From NCBI GenBank assembly GCA_014905825.1, contig JACGCN010000039.1, positions 1 through 64,000 on the forward strand: a stretch of DNA of 64,000 nucleotides, read 5' to 3'. The first letter of the stretch is position 1. Each line of letters opens with the position of its first letter. The DNA is from Lyophyllum atratum (lineage: Eukaryota > Basidiomycota > Agaricomycetes > Agaricales > Lyophyllaceae). Below, one piece after another: positions 24,043 to 34,229 of the stretch. Made by a program: the position numbers and the translations under genes. Below the pieces are notes generated by a model. That model saw nothing but the letters and a program-made list of their open reading frames with translations, did not search any database and was not told the DNA's origin.

Positions 24043-24140
24043 ATTTAGGTTTCAACCGTTTTCAGAGATTTTAGTCTCGACCAGTTCTGAGACCTTCACC
24101 TGGTCGAAACTCCAATCCTATTAACGGTTGAAACCTAAAT
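24043..24140. repeat. Foldback (inverted-repeat) element, possible MITE remnant
   Basis: Perfect 18-bp arms, ATTTAGGTTTCAACCGTT at 24043-24060 and its exact reverse complement at 24123-24140. Inside them the arms continue imperfectly: AGTCTCGACCAG on the left faces CTGGTCGAAACT on the right, one mismatch. The whole 98 bp can fold into one long stem with a small loop. No coding capacity. It ends 17 bp before a TATA box. A non-autonomous transposon (MITE) is the likeliest origin; target-site duplications are not clear. Confidence 0.6.
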
Positions 24141-24157
24141 ATCCACTGAGCTTTTCG

Positions 24158-24165
24158 TATAAATA
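24158..24165 (+). promoter_or_regulatory. TATA box of the membrane protein gene
   Basis: TATAAATA, 45 bp upstream of the ATG at 24203 and 17 bp after the foldback element. Confidence 0.55.
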
Positions 24166-24202
24166 GAGCCCATTCTCTCCCGTCTTTCTCCAGTTCACTA
24201 CG

Positions 24203-25468
24203 ATGTACACCCCATGGATCTCTTCTGTCATTGCGCTGGCCGCTATCCCTCCGTCGTTCGAGCGTGTTACTAGTCTGCACGTCTCGCTGCCCTTTGCCGC
24301 CATCGCCAACCCAGCCGCCCCTGGAATTCTCGCCAATGCCACCCGCCCCACCGCCGTATCCCTCCTCGCCTTGAATAGCGTAAATCTACTTTGCAAGCCC
24401 AGTCTGCCAATGGCGATTGCCTCTTCCAAGGATGCAACCTCCACTAGCGCCTCGACTCTCTCCATCTCAGCCCCAGACCCGCCTGTCAGCCTCCGCCGCC
24501 CTCCCCGCCATTCCTCCGGACAGGCGTATCTTCTCCACGCCCAGTCTAGTTATCTCATGTGTTCCGTGGGGTCGTCCAACGGCACCGACCCCGCCTGTTC
24601 TGTCGCTGGCCGACCAGTGCAGCCCCCCGCCTTGGTCGACATCATCCCGCCAAAGGTCACCGTCACCTGGGTCGTCTCCGTTCCGACTGTTGACCTTGCC
24701 CTTATAACGAACAACGCTCCAACTTCGACTGCTAACATCACTGCCCTCACGCCTAGTGCTATTGAGTCTGCACGAACCGATGCTCGGCGCGCTGACAACA
24801 ACGTTAGCTTCTATATCATGATCTTCGCTGCAGTCCTCTTCACCGCCGTCCTTTACTGTTGGGATACCGCTGCGGATTTGATGGTACGTCTCTTTCTTTC
24901 TCCTCTTCAACGTGCCCACCCTCATCCTGTCCTACAGAACAGATTTATCGTCTTGGACAAGCACTGCTCATTCCGGATCTTCGTGGGCGATATCCAAACC
25001 AAGGCCATCATCATGAGTTGCTTGCCTCGCTTGACCATTCTGCTTGTCATTCATGTTGCATCACACCAGGATGACGTACTTCCCGTCGTCAAAGATGGCA
25101 ACGCCGTGGTCGATAAAGGTCCCATTGTATGTCAATGAATTCTCTTCCCTCTTCGTCCATCACTGATCGTCACTCCTCCAGGCCAAGGATGGTGTATCTG
25201 CCACCGTCGTGAATATCGTCCGTGATGTTGCTGTTAAAAAAGACGTCATCGTGCGTTCCCTTCCCTTGCTGACTTTTCAGCCCGCTGACTCCCTCTGCTG
25301 TAGGTCGATGAGCCTCCTGTCGCGGGATCTCGATCGATGACGGGCCCTTTAGTCCTGCGCCGCCCCCCTCCTCCCGCTCGCATAGTCTGCGGCAGGCGCT
25401 ACAACAAACCCCGCTCACTCCAGAAGGTGACCTCCACGACATCGGCGAAGGTGCGCCCCGCGAACTAG
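24203..25468 (+). CDS. Uncharacterised secretory/membrane protein, 367 residues
   Basis: No recognised family. Four exons hold frame exactly: 24203-24883, 24938-25126, 25182-25250 and 25304-25468. The N-terminus MYTPWISSVIALAAIPPS looks like a signal peptide or anchor. The next about 190 residues are Ser/Thr/Pro-rich with several N-glycosylation sequons (for example NGT, NIT) and a few cysteines, as in an extracellular domain. A strong membrane helix, SFYIMIFAAVLFTAVLYCW, sits near residues 204-222. The part after it has a possible second hydrophobic stretch (LTILLVIHVA), Val/Asp-rich segments (VLPVVKDGNAVVDKGPI, AKDGVSATVVNIVRDV) and a basic Pro/Arg-rich C-terminus. A TATA box 45 bp upstream and an adjoining foldback element suggest regulated, perhaps recently altered, expression. 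Confidence 0.6.
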
Positions 25469-26993
25469 GCTCGTCAATGTATCGACATTCTGCATTCTGC
25501 TTCTCTCGGCGCGGGCGCCCTCTTTACGCACCTACCTCTTCCCTCCGAACGTCATTCCTCGATACCACACATCGACGTCAACTCATTCCACACCCTTCCG
25601 TGTCAGCGATCCCCACTCATAGTAGTACCTATCGACTCGGACGCGAGCTCGATGTGGGAACTTGGGCGCATATCGCACTCGACGGCCGATCCTAGTACCA
25701 TCGGGACCTGGACGCAAGTCTGCTGTGGGAACACGGTTGGACTCTCGGTTGGGAGCTCTTAGTACCTGCGTCTCGGACACGACATTCGGGACTCAAGATA
25801 TGGATGTGGACCTCGGCCTCTCCGCGCTACGTGCTTCGTGACTCTTGGATTCTTTGCTTATGACTCGGGACTGCTTGCTGGATATCTATTTGGAGTCGTG
25901 ACCCGTGAAGATGACGAAATATAGCTGGAGTGGACCCTCGAATCAGAACCGAATGAATAGAAGATTGCTGGACCCGTTTCGTCATATAAATTATCATATA
26001 AATTATCTCTAGATGCTTCAGACTTGGACTTGGATGGATCTTGCTTCGGACTTGTTATCTTATCCCATTTTATAATTCTCCTGCCCTCGTGCAGTGTACA
26101 CATATAATAGCCAGGCTATCTGCATCGAATACAATAAATCTACCTCCCTTTCTTTTGTTCCTTCGTCGCATGAGCAAACAACCAGTTCATTCTTGCAGAA
26201 ACATTCTTGCAGAAACTACATCGTCGTAGTAGAGGAACGTTGACCACGGGAGCTCAATGCCAGTAGGCTGGTGACTGTAGTTCCATCTACGAACAGTTCA
26301 TCTACAAACAGCGTGAAAGTTTGAAGATACTTCCAACAGGTCGCTCGCAATGGAACATGTCGAACTCGGATGAGGAGAGTTCCGATTGCTTCATGAAGGG
26401 GGTCTTATTGTCATGATGATATACATGATAGGTAGATATAGTTGGTAGGAGGACATTGTCAGCGTCTCTCAAACTAACTTAACAGATCTGCTAGGTGTGT
26501 AATACGAAAGAAGTAGAAACAACAGAATATATATGGGCAGTGCAGCGAGGACGAGATATAACAGCGGAGCAATGGAGGGAGGCGACGCAGGCGTAAGTAA
26601 GTGATGAGGTCTGATGTATATTGGGGTGTAGAGAGAGCATGATGGGATAAGGACGCTATATATGTAAGTTGATGGTTGGACTTGGAGGAGAGGTGTTAGA
26701 TATGTATTGCAATAGACACTGACAGACAGACGAATGGAGAGTCCTAAAGCCAAAATAAAAAGCGGGCGGCACAAGAATGAACATGAATAAAGTAGGATGC
26801 AATGGGATGGGAGGGGGAAGGGGTAAATTGGTTTGCGATCGTCGGTAGTACATAGATAGATTGCGAGGTTGCATTGGAGAGTGATTTAGAATATACGTGT
26901 GCGTGGATCGTGCTTGTTTGTGCGACATGGAATAAGATAATAAAAAATGACGAAGAAACACTTGCAGGGAATTCGATTTGATATACTGCCTTC
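25469..26993. other. Intergenic region with degenerate repeat
   Basis: Lies between the converging ends of the membrane protein gene and the WHI3-like gene. It holds 3' flanks, a degenerate tandem repeat (separate entry), and two small direct repeats: CATATAAATTAT twice near 25983-26007 and ACATTCTTGCAGAAAC-type copies near 26200. Hydrophobic minus-strand frames at 26.47-27.0 kb are AT-rich and probably untranslated. Confidence 0.45.
25623..25830. repeat. Degenerate ~70-bp tandem repeat, about 2-3 units
   Basis: TAGTACC recurs at 25623, 25693 and 25760 (spacing 70 and 67 bp). Each copy is followed by a related sequence: GACTCGGACGCGAG, GACCTGGACGCAAG, then CGTCTCGGACACGA. The first two units also share TGTGGGAAC. 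No coding capacity recognised. Confidence 0.45.
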
Positions 26994-29900
26994 TCAACCG
27001 GCCCTAGCAGCCTCTAGATTATTGGCAGGTGCAAAATTGTTGTGGAAATGCTGGGAATGCGAGGATGACAAGTGACCATCAGAATGCATCTGGTGGTCGG
27101 GTATCGTGGAATGCGGGGGCGGGGTGTTCGAGAGCCCGAAAGGCGAGAACGTCGAGGAAGGTTGAGCGTTATTGGAGCTTGGCACGCCAAATCCATACCG
27201 CGGCATGAAAGCGTTCGATGTTCCCGTCAATGACGTCGACCCTGCTGACGTGACGCCGAACCCAGACGGAGAGGATGAAAAGAAGCGAGGTGGTGGTGGT
27301 GACGACGCAAGGAGTTCGGAGGCGAAGGATTGATGTGAAAGCGGGGGAAGTGACGTAGGGCCCATATCTCGACGCAAGATCATGGGGGCAGTGCGTGACT
27401 GTTCCTCATTTCTAGGCTGAAATTCCGGAGCCACGGGTGACACGTAGGAGCTGTTAGGGACGGCATTAATATTGTTATTTTGCAGCTGTTGCTGCTGCTG
27501 TTGCAGCGAAGGACCGCCACTCCCGGCGCTAGTAGGAGTACGGACACCGAGCGGGTTCTTGCTGTATGACAAGCGAATGCCGCCCTTTACGAGACCTTTG
27601 AGAGTGTGCCCATAAAGGTCGCTCAGCGCCTTGGTAGCGTATGGAACGTCTTCGAACTGCGAAGGCCGTGTCAATGGAGGACTGGGGCAGGGACAGAAAG
27701 AACATACCTCTACGAAGCACATAGGTCCATTACTTTTATGTCGGAAACACAGACGACGGAAGCCAGCTCGCGAATTGAAGAGTTCTCGTAGGCTCTCCTC
27801 GAGGTAATCCTGGGGGAAGCCGCTGGGCGGTGGCGAGGTAGGCAAGTTACCAACGTACAACGTATTGATCTGTTGACAAATGTCATTAGTGACCTGACAG
27901 TATCTTATAGAACGTATGGCGCATACAGGAGGGTTCTGATCAACACCATTCCTTGAGCTCGCGCCGGAGGCGGGGGATGGGAGCTGCGGTGATGTTTTCC
28001 CACCCTCAGTGTTGACATCTAGTCCACCAAGGGCCCTAGATAGCTCAGCGTCCGTCTCATGTCCGTCGCTCCCGCCACCAGCGCTTTGTCCATAACTCTG
28101 CGGTCCACCGACGACACTCGACGAGCTTGACTCAGACGCTGCCTGGTTAGCACGCGCGGTGGTGTATTGTGGGTCATGCCGCGACTGCTCGAGGAACTGG
28201 TGATGCTCCGGAGAGAAGGATCGAGGAGGGATGTCAAACACATTGCCATTGGGCTGAAGAGGCGGGGATGCGGAACGCTGCGATGCTGAGCGAGGTCGGG
28301 GCCCACCTCGGCTTCTGACGTTGTCCCAAGGACCGGGCAGCTCCTCGTGCTGTTGTTGAATGGAGCGGGAACTGATCATCCCATTGGCAATCATCGCGTT
28401 GACCTCGTTCTCCGAAGGTGAGAGGATTCCGGCGCCATTCTGACCAGGTTGATGCCGCGAAGAATGGGTCAAGGGGACAGGGCCAGGGGGGACTGAGTGG
28501 AATGCATCGTACGCAGTTGAATTGCCTGCGCGAAGTCCCTTCTTGCGGCGTTCCCTCTCATCATCCTCGGCACGTTCTCGAGGCCCGCGGGTGGCTGGAC
28601 CAAACGACCCCATGCCGATTGTACTCATGATACCTCGCCTCTCCTCCTCGCGCTCGGGTCCAGAGATGCCGTTGGGACCAGTTGAGTGGATGTGATCGTG
28701 CTGCTGCTGTTGCATTTGATCTCTCCACTGATTCAATCGCCCATTACCGAGACCCATAGCGCTAAGCGCCCCCAGCTCCCTGGCACCCATCGGTTCGGAT
28801 CCAATAGTGTACGTTTCCGGACCTCCTGCGCCCAAGACCGCGCCACTCGCCAACGCTTGCTGTAAAGCACCAGCGCCAGACCCTGCGCCAGGACCACTAG
28901 CACCTGCCGTGTTCGTTGGTCCCGGGGTCGTACCTCCCGGAACAGGTCCCACGCCTCTCTTCGTGTGCAGGTTCTTCTTCGCCATCTCCGCCTTCAGGAC
29001 AGCACCCTTGTCGATATCAACCCTCCGACCCTGGAGCCCGTCTCGTGCCTGAAGGGCAGCGTCCCGCGTCTTGAACTTGGCGAAACCAATGATCTGCTTC
29101 CTCGGCGGCATGTTCATCCCAGGATTCCCCCCTGCGAGAGCGCCTCCAAGGAATGGCATTCCAGTGAGATCCTCTCCTTGGACGTTTGCAGGCCAAGAAG
29201 TCATCGTTCCATCTCGCCCTCCGTCGACCACCACGCCGCCCTGGTTGACCGTGACGAGATTGTAGGGATCATTGGGTCCGCCGAAGCCAGTATACGCATT
29301 CCTCAACCCCGCAGAGCCCCCAGGCCCTCCCCCGACAACACCACCATATGCAGTGTACTCCTTGTTAGGGATTTTGAGAGTGGCAGCCTCGAAGTCGGGC
29401 GAAAAGGTGAACATGTTCTGAAATTCTCGTTCCTATTATATGTCAATAAGAGTGATATTGTGGAGTTGAAAAACTGTACACACCTGCATATCTTCGGGGA
29501 AACCAACTACGAAGATGGTTGATATCTCTTCGGTATTCGCCGATGAGCTGGAGGGATTGGCCGTCGACGTATTTGCCGGAGGCGCCAGACCGGGCGGTCC
29601 GCTCGGAGTCGCACCAGCATTGATACCGTTCATCGCAGAGGAGGCAGAAGGTGTAGGTACATGTGGTCCGTATGGAGTCTGCGAGGATAAGAGAGTACCG
29701 TTCGAGTAGGATGCTGAGTAAGCAGGATGTTGGGGCTGCTGCTGGTGGTGCGACTTGTTGCCATTCACCTGGTGTGAGGCGAGCATATTTGTCGGAGAGT
29801 AGATATCAACGAAGGACTTTGGCCCTAGACCGTTAGTATTCATTTGGGCACCGAAATCGTAGCTAGCACGATGTTCGAAGGGTTGGAGATGCGGTTGAAC

Positions 29901-30512
29901 AGGCGAGGTCATAGTTGTGGGGAAGACCTCGGCAGCGGAAGTAGGAAAATATGAAGGGGTGTCGCGGAATGGATTGGAGGGAGGAAGATTGGATCGTGTG
30001 GCCTGGTGCCGCGGTCGACTAGCGGTATATTGATTGTAATTGTTGGACCCAAAGTTGTTGAAGGTGTCGAGCTTGTGCTGCGGGTGCTGCTGGAACTTTC
30101 GAGATTCGTGGTCGACAGCGTAGTCGGGATGGATATTATGTACGCTGTCAGGAATAGAGGCATACATGTTATTTTGGTGAGCGTATATGGGGTCGTGAGG
30201 GGAAATATGCTGCTGATGAAGTGTTTCTGGGGAGTCGGGATGCGCGAGGGCTTGGTGGTGGGCTTGCATTGCTATGTGATATGGAACGGAAGGAGAGCCA
30301 CCGCCAGATGACGAGTTGGAGGTAGAGCCGTATGAGTGCGCAGCGGCTTGCTCTGAGTCAGAAGATGAGATTGGTTCTGCGTCGGCTTGAGCGTCAAGCG
30401 AGTCTAAGAGAGACTTGTTGATAAAGTCCTCGTCGGATTGATGAGAAGAGAGCTGGGAGAGGGTCGAGGCAGCCAGTGTGGGCAAATGTGAGGGTGGTGT
30501 ATAAAAAGACAA
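26994..30512 (-). CDS. WHI3-like RRM RNA-binding protein
   Basis: Large RNA-binding protein resembling Whi3/Whi4, which hold back G1 cyclin mRNA and form condensates. Exon 1 (29484-30512) is Gln/His/Ser/Pro-rich, matching the low-complexity region that drives Whi3 assembly, and ends with the start of a first RRM ([13 protein letters not shown]). The RRM continues after the intron with [20 protein letters not shown]. The second, C-terminal RRM is the Whi3 signature: [40 protein letters not shown] and [16 protein letters not shown]. Introns: 29433-29483, 27870-27926 (57 bp) and 27657-27707 (51 bp). The last two are multiples of three without stops, so retention would insert 19 or 17 residues at the RRM. 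A glutamine run (LQQQQQQL) follows the RRM. About 1,110 residues. Start chosen as the first ATG of the long frame. Confidence 0.85.
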
Positions 30513-32181
30513 GGATGGGGTCTAGCGCATCAACTGGGGGTGGAGAGCGAGCAGAATAACGCGGTATATGGATAGGCTAGCCGATGTTGAGCGCGACAAA
30601 GTATTAGAGCGCGTGGGGCGGCGGCGAGGGTAAATGAAGCGGGAATGCGAGAGCGACGACGAGGAGGGCAAACGTGGGTAACAACGGGGGAGATATTGGA
30701 GAACCGTGTAGAGAATGCAAGCGCGACGTTGACTCCGATGTCGAAAAGGGGGTGGGGGTCGTACGGAGCGATGAGCTCGCAGGTATGTGCGATCGAGAGA
30801 GGTATGTGAAAGAAAGTCGGATGGTCCCGAGTTTGGGGTGTCACATCGAAATCAAATCAACCCAAATACCCCTTTCCCACGCACAGGCCACCAAACAATA
30901 CTTAAACCTAACCTTAAATGTCACGTGTCAGCACAATGACGGAGCCGCAGTGACGATGCTGAGCACAGCCTGAGCCAAGAGCAGGTCGAGGCAAGATGCA
31001 TTGTCCTACCGATGCGAAATGGTCGGAGGGCAAGTCAACGAGTGGAATAGGCGCCAGAAGAACGTGTGCGCCAGCATTGTCATAGACCCTGACGTTGCGC
31101 AAAAAATGAGTCTGCTCGTTGTGGTCGATGTGGTGAAAAAACAAGTGGCAAGCAGGTGTGACTGATGGCTGCGATATGACACCCACGCGATGGACCCATT
31201 TCTACCCGTCGCCTCTGGCCTGCGGTTCGTGACACCGTCGTGACTACTTTATCTTATTTTCTTCTGTCTTCCTTACTTCTGATTACCCCATTCTAGTACA
31301 AGACCACCCCTACATAGTCTCGGCCTTAGGTTCGCCTATCTCGTCTACGTCGATATCATCATCTACTGCAACCCGGCGGCCATACTAAACACTATCACTT
31401 ATCTGTCGCCCCCCACTTCCCAAACCGTCAATCAGCTCAATCCATCCTTCATTCTCCCCCAAGCATGCATATCCGGAGTTTCAGCGAGCCGCCGAGCCAT
31501 CAACGCAGCTCACAAAGATCAGTCCTCCGAGCTCCAAGGCTACTTACCTTCGGTTGGGACTACTTCCGTGATCTCAAAGGTGGACCTGTACATGACGCGT
31601 GTACTCCAGATCTATCGATGTGAAGCTTTGTGGTAATCGATGAGATGGTTTTCTAATTGATAAGATTTGAAGGGGTGGGACAGAGCGCTTGCTCATTACC
31701 ATGCCTTGAAGACAATTTGGTCGTCCCTTGTTTTCAAAATCAAGTGAGGTAGCGCAGGGCACGATCTGTACTTCAGTTACAAGTTCGATCTTGTTGATCC
31801 CCTAGCTATCCGCTATACACAGAATCTACCTATAAGCAAACTTATCCAACCAACAAATCAAGAAACCTGCCACCAAACAATTTGGTAGATTTGGTATGTA
31901 GATTTCTCCACAGATCCAAAGTGGCACACGCGTTATTTGTGCCTGCTTGAAATCGAAGCTCGGCATCGATGTAGACTCGTAGAGCCCGAAATGGTGGAGG
32001 GCTACCATTGCGTGTTGGGGTTTTCTAAACCGAGAAGCCACATGGAAAAGGGAAGAGATTTAACATCGGGTGCTAGAGTAAAGGATCTAAGTCAATGTCA
32101 CCCCAAAAAAATTGAGGTCGCACCTCCTAGGACCACCCGCACCAGACCTGCAGCAAAAAAAAATACCATACGGCGTCCTGC
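30513..32181. other. Long intergenic region between WHI3-like gene and RPC11
   Basis: About 1.7 kb, the longest gap in the window. The part near 30.5-30.9 kb should be the WHI3-like promoter and leader. An ATG-less open frame at about 31279-31636 on the plus strand (contains YLVYVDIIIYCNPAAILNTI) might be a gene remnant. Nothing else can be supported. Confidence 0.4.
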
Positions 32182-32732
32182 TCAGTTTTCACGCCACCTG
32201 TGACCACACGCGGTACACCTGAAACATTGAGCTCAGTTTATCCTGAATATAAGACTGGACAGAAGCACGACATACCGATAGACTGCAAGAGAAATGCCCG
32301 GTTACAGCTAAGGCGAGGGAAGAAAGGCAAGAAGACGTACACGTTGTCATAGGCTCATCCGCAGAACGGATCTGGAGCTGGTAGAAATAGGCTTGATTAT
32401 GGTTACATTTATCGCAAGATGCTGTAGTCCAGAACAGTCAGTGGGTCGCCTGCCACAGCTGAAGTTTTTTCGACGAACCCATGGTTGAATCTGCATGCGC
32501 CCACATCTCATCGCCACCTAGGACATCGTCGGTCTCCTTGCGTTTCAGCTTCGTCCGCGAAGTCATCTACAGGGCTAGGCTTGAGCAGATGCTTCACAGG
32601 TGATTTTGGAAGAGCGATGCTGACTTGTTTCGTGATGGGGAATTCATATGCGCAGGTGTTGCAGGCCCATTTGTTGTAGCCCGTCTCGGAGGATATTACA
32701 AGGAGATTTGCGCACGCAGGGCAGAAGAGCAT
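32182..32732 (-). CDS. RPC11: RNA polymerase III subunit RPC11 (C11)
   Basis: Small zinc-ribbon subunit of RNA polymerase III, needed for transcript cleavage, termination and reinitiation. Exons: 32625-32732, 32479-32566, 32341-32421, a 7-nt microexon at 32276-32282, and 32182-32218. They total 321 nt, 106 residues, the usual family length. The N-terminal ribbon reads MLFCPACANLLVISSETGYN then WACNTCAYEFPITKQ. The linker is TSRTKLKRKETDDVLGGDEM. The C-terminal TFIIS-like ribbon has ASCDKCNHNQAYFYQLQIRS, ADEPMTTFYRC and TACGHRWREN, with the acidic ADEP hairpin that enters the active site. All eight zinc cysteines are present. Without the microexon the FYRC motif is lost. Divergent from the SPRY gene, 195 bp between starts. 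Confidence 0.93.
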
Positions 32733-32927
32733 CGCGCAACTTGAACAAGGGGAAACTTCGTGATGGCAAAGGAACAAAAACGAGTGATTTCGATCTTATC
32801 ATTGAATAATCTTATCTTATAATTGGAAGCTGTGTTCTTCCTGCGACGAGTGGAGGGCTTTTGTCGTTGAATGTTTGAAGACAGCCATGTGATGGATCCC
32901 TCCTACGCCTTTCAAGTTTAAACAATC

Positions 32928-34006
32928 ATGCCCTCGTTCTTCAAATCCCTATTCGCAGGCGAAAAACCATCTCATCAAGCACCACAGGCCCCGCCAGAAT
33001 GGGAACCTGCTCCTGAGATCGTTGTATGTCCCTTTAACAGGATCTGAGTTGCGCCACCACGCATTAGCCCTACTAACCTACATGGCCACATCCAGCACCA
33101 GTGGGGACTCCGCAACGAAGCATCCGACGACGACTATACAGCCGCCGAGGAGTTCTGCGCCTCCCATCCACTCGAACCTCCCCGTCTCCTCCCATCGGAC
33201 GTCGTCGACCGTATCCATGCCACCGGATGTAGGGCATGGAGAATTGAGCTCCCTCGTACACCACGCTTCATCGGTAGAGTCCGCAATCCGGGCGATACGA
33301 AGAGTGCGGAGGCTGTCGTGCACGTACAGACGGGGCGCGAATGCAAGGACACCTGTCTCCTGAGCGATCTGCCGATCCTTGCAGGGCTGTACGATGTCCA
33401 GGGAAAGCAAGGCGTATATTATGAGGTAGAGATCGTGCAGATGGACGTTAGTGATGGGGGGCTCATCGCCGTCGGTGAGTATTCCCAAGATACTTGCGCC
33501 ACGCAGATCCACCAGCGCTCTGATTTTAATTGAATCGCGTGAATATGATAGGAATGGCGTGCCGCCCTTACCCCGACTGGCGCCTCCCGGGATGGAACAG
33601 ACTGGGCGGTGGCCTCCATCTTGACGACATGCGCAAGTTCTTTGAGGACCCTGACGGCGGACGGGATTATCTCAGCGAGTCCGACGCCGTTACTGTGCGT
33701 GCGGGGGACACGATCGGGTGTGGGTACGAGTTCTCCGGTGGTGTGCTGTTCTTCACGTACAATGGGCAGCGGCTGCCGCCTGCTTTCACCGGGGTGTACC
33801 TCCCGCGCACGGCTCAGGATGTGTACGCTGCAGTCGGCGTGTCGGGTGCGGCAGAGTTCAAGATTAATTTTGGTGGGGATACGTTTCGTTGGATGGAGGG
33901 GAGTGAGTGGGCGTGGAGGGTGGAAGGGCATGTTGGTAGCCTTGGGGGAGCTGGAGGTGCCGGCGATGACGAGCTGCCGACTTATTCAGAGGCCAGTACG
34001 AGCTGA
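32928..34006 (+). CDS. SPRY-domain protein
   Basis: Three exons, 32928-33023, 33096-33474 and 33552-34006, give 309 residues. The N-terminus MPSFFKSLFAGEKPS is basic and hydrophobic. A helical segment (ASDDDYTAAEEFCASHP) precedes the SPRY/B30.2 fold: GVYYEVEIVQMD, then GGLIAVGMACRPYPDWRLPG, AGDTIGCGYEFSGGVLFFTY and NGQRLPPAFTGVYLP, ending at AAEFKINFGGDTFRW. These are the standard SPRY strands, including the GDTIGCG and F(F)TYNG blocks. The tail ends DDELPTYSEAS and contains a PTYS motif. Similar fungal proteins (Ssh4/Ear1 group) act as ubiquitin-ligase adaptors in endosomal sorting, but no membrane helix is seen here, so that role is not claimed. The SPRY assignment is firm; the partner is unknown. 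Confidence 0.8.
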
Positions 34007-34229
34007 GCTGGATGGAGATGATGTGGATTGTGCGACTCACTATACCCTGTAATTCCCAAACGCCTTTCACATCTTCGTCAATAACTCTACAAGACTGGGT
34101 CACTAAGGCGCGGCGATGACAACTCAGGTAAGGAGAGAAAATTCCAGTATTCCAAGTATATATGCAACTTCAAGGAAAGATGCGACGGTGAGCGACACAA
34201 GAGCGTAAAGATATATGTCATACTGCTGA

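Larger units (their letters stand above)
23589..24202. other. Intergenic region between PRI2 and membrane protein gene
   Basis: About 610 bp. The first part is the PRI2 3' flank. The second part carries the foldback element at 24043-24140 and the TATA box at 24158. No gene seen. Confidence 0.5.

Noticed and set aside
26469..26997. Hydrophobic minus-strand frames downstream of the WHI3-like gene
   Set aside because: They are AT-rich, full of Tyr/Ile/Leu from low-complexity DNA, and lie where the WHI3 3' untranslated region is expected. No conserved motif or splice structure.
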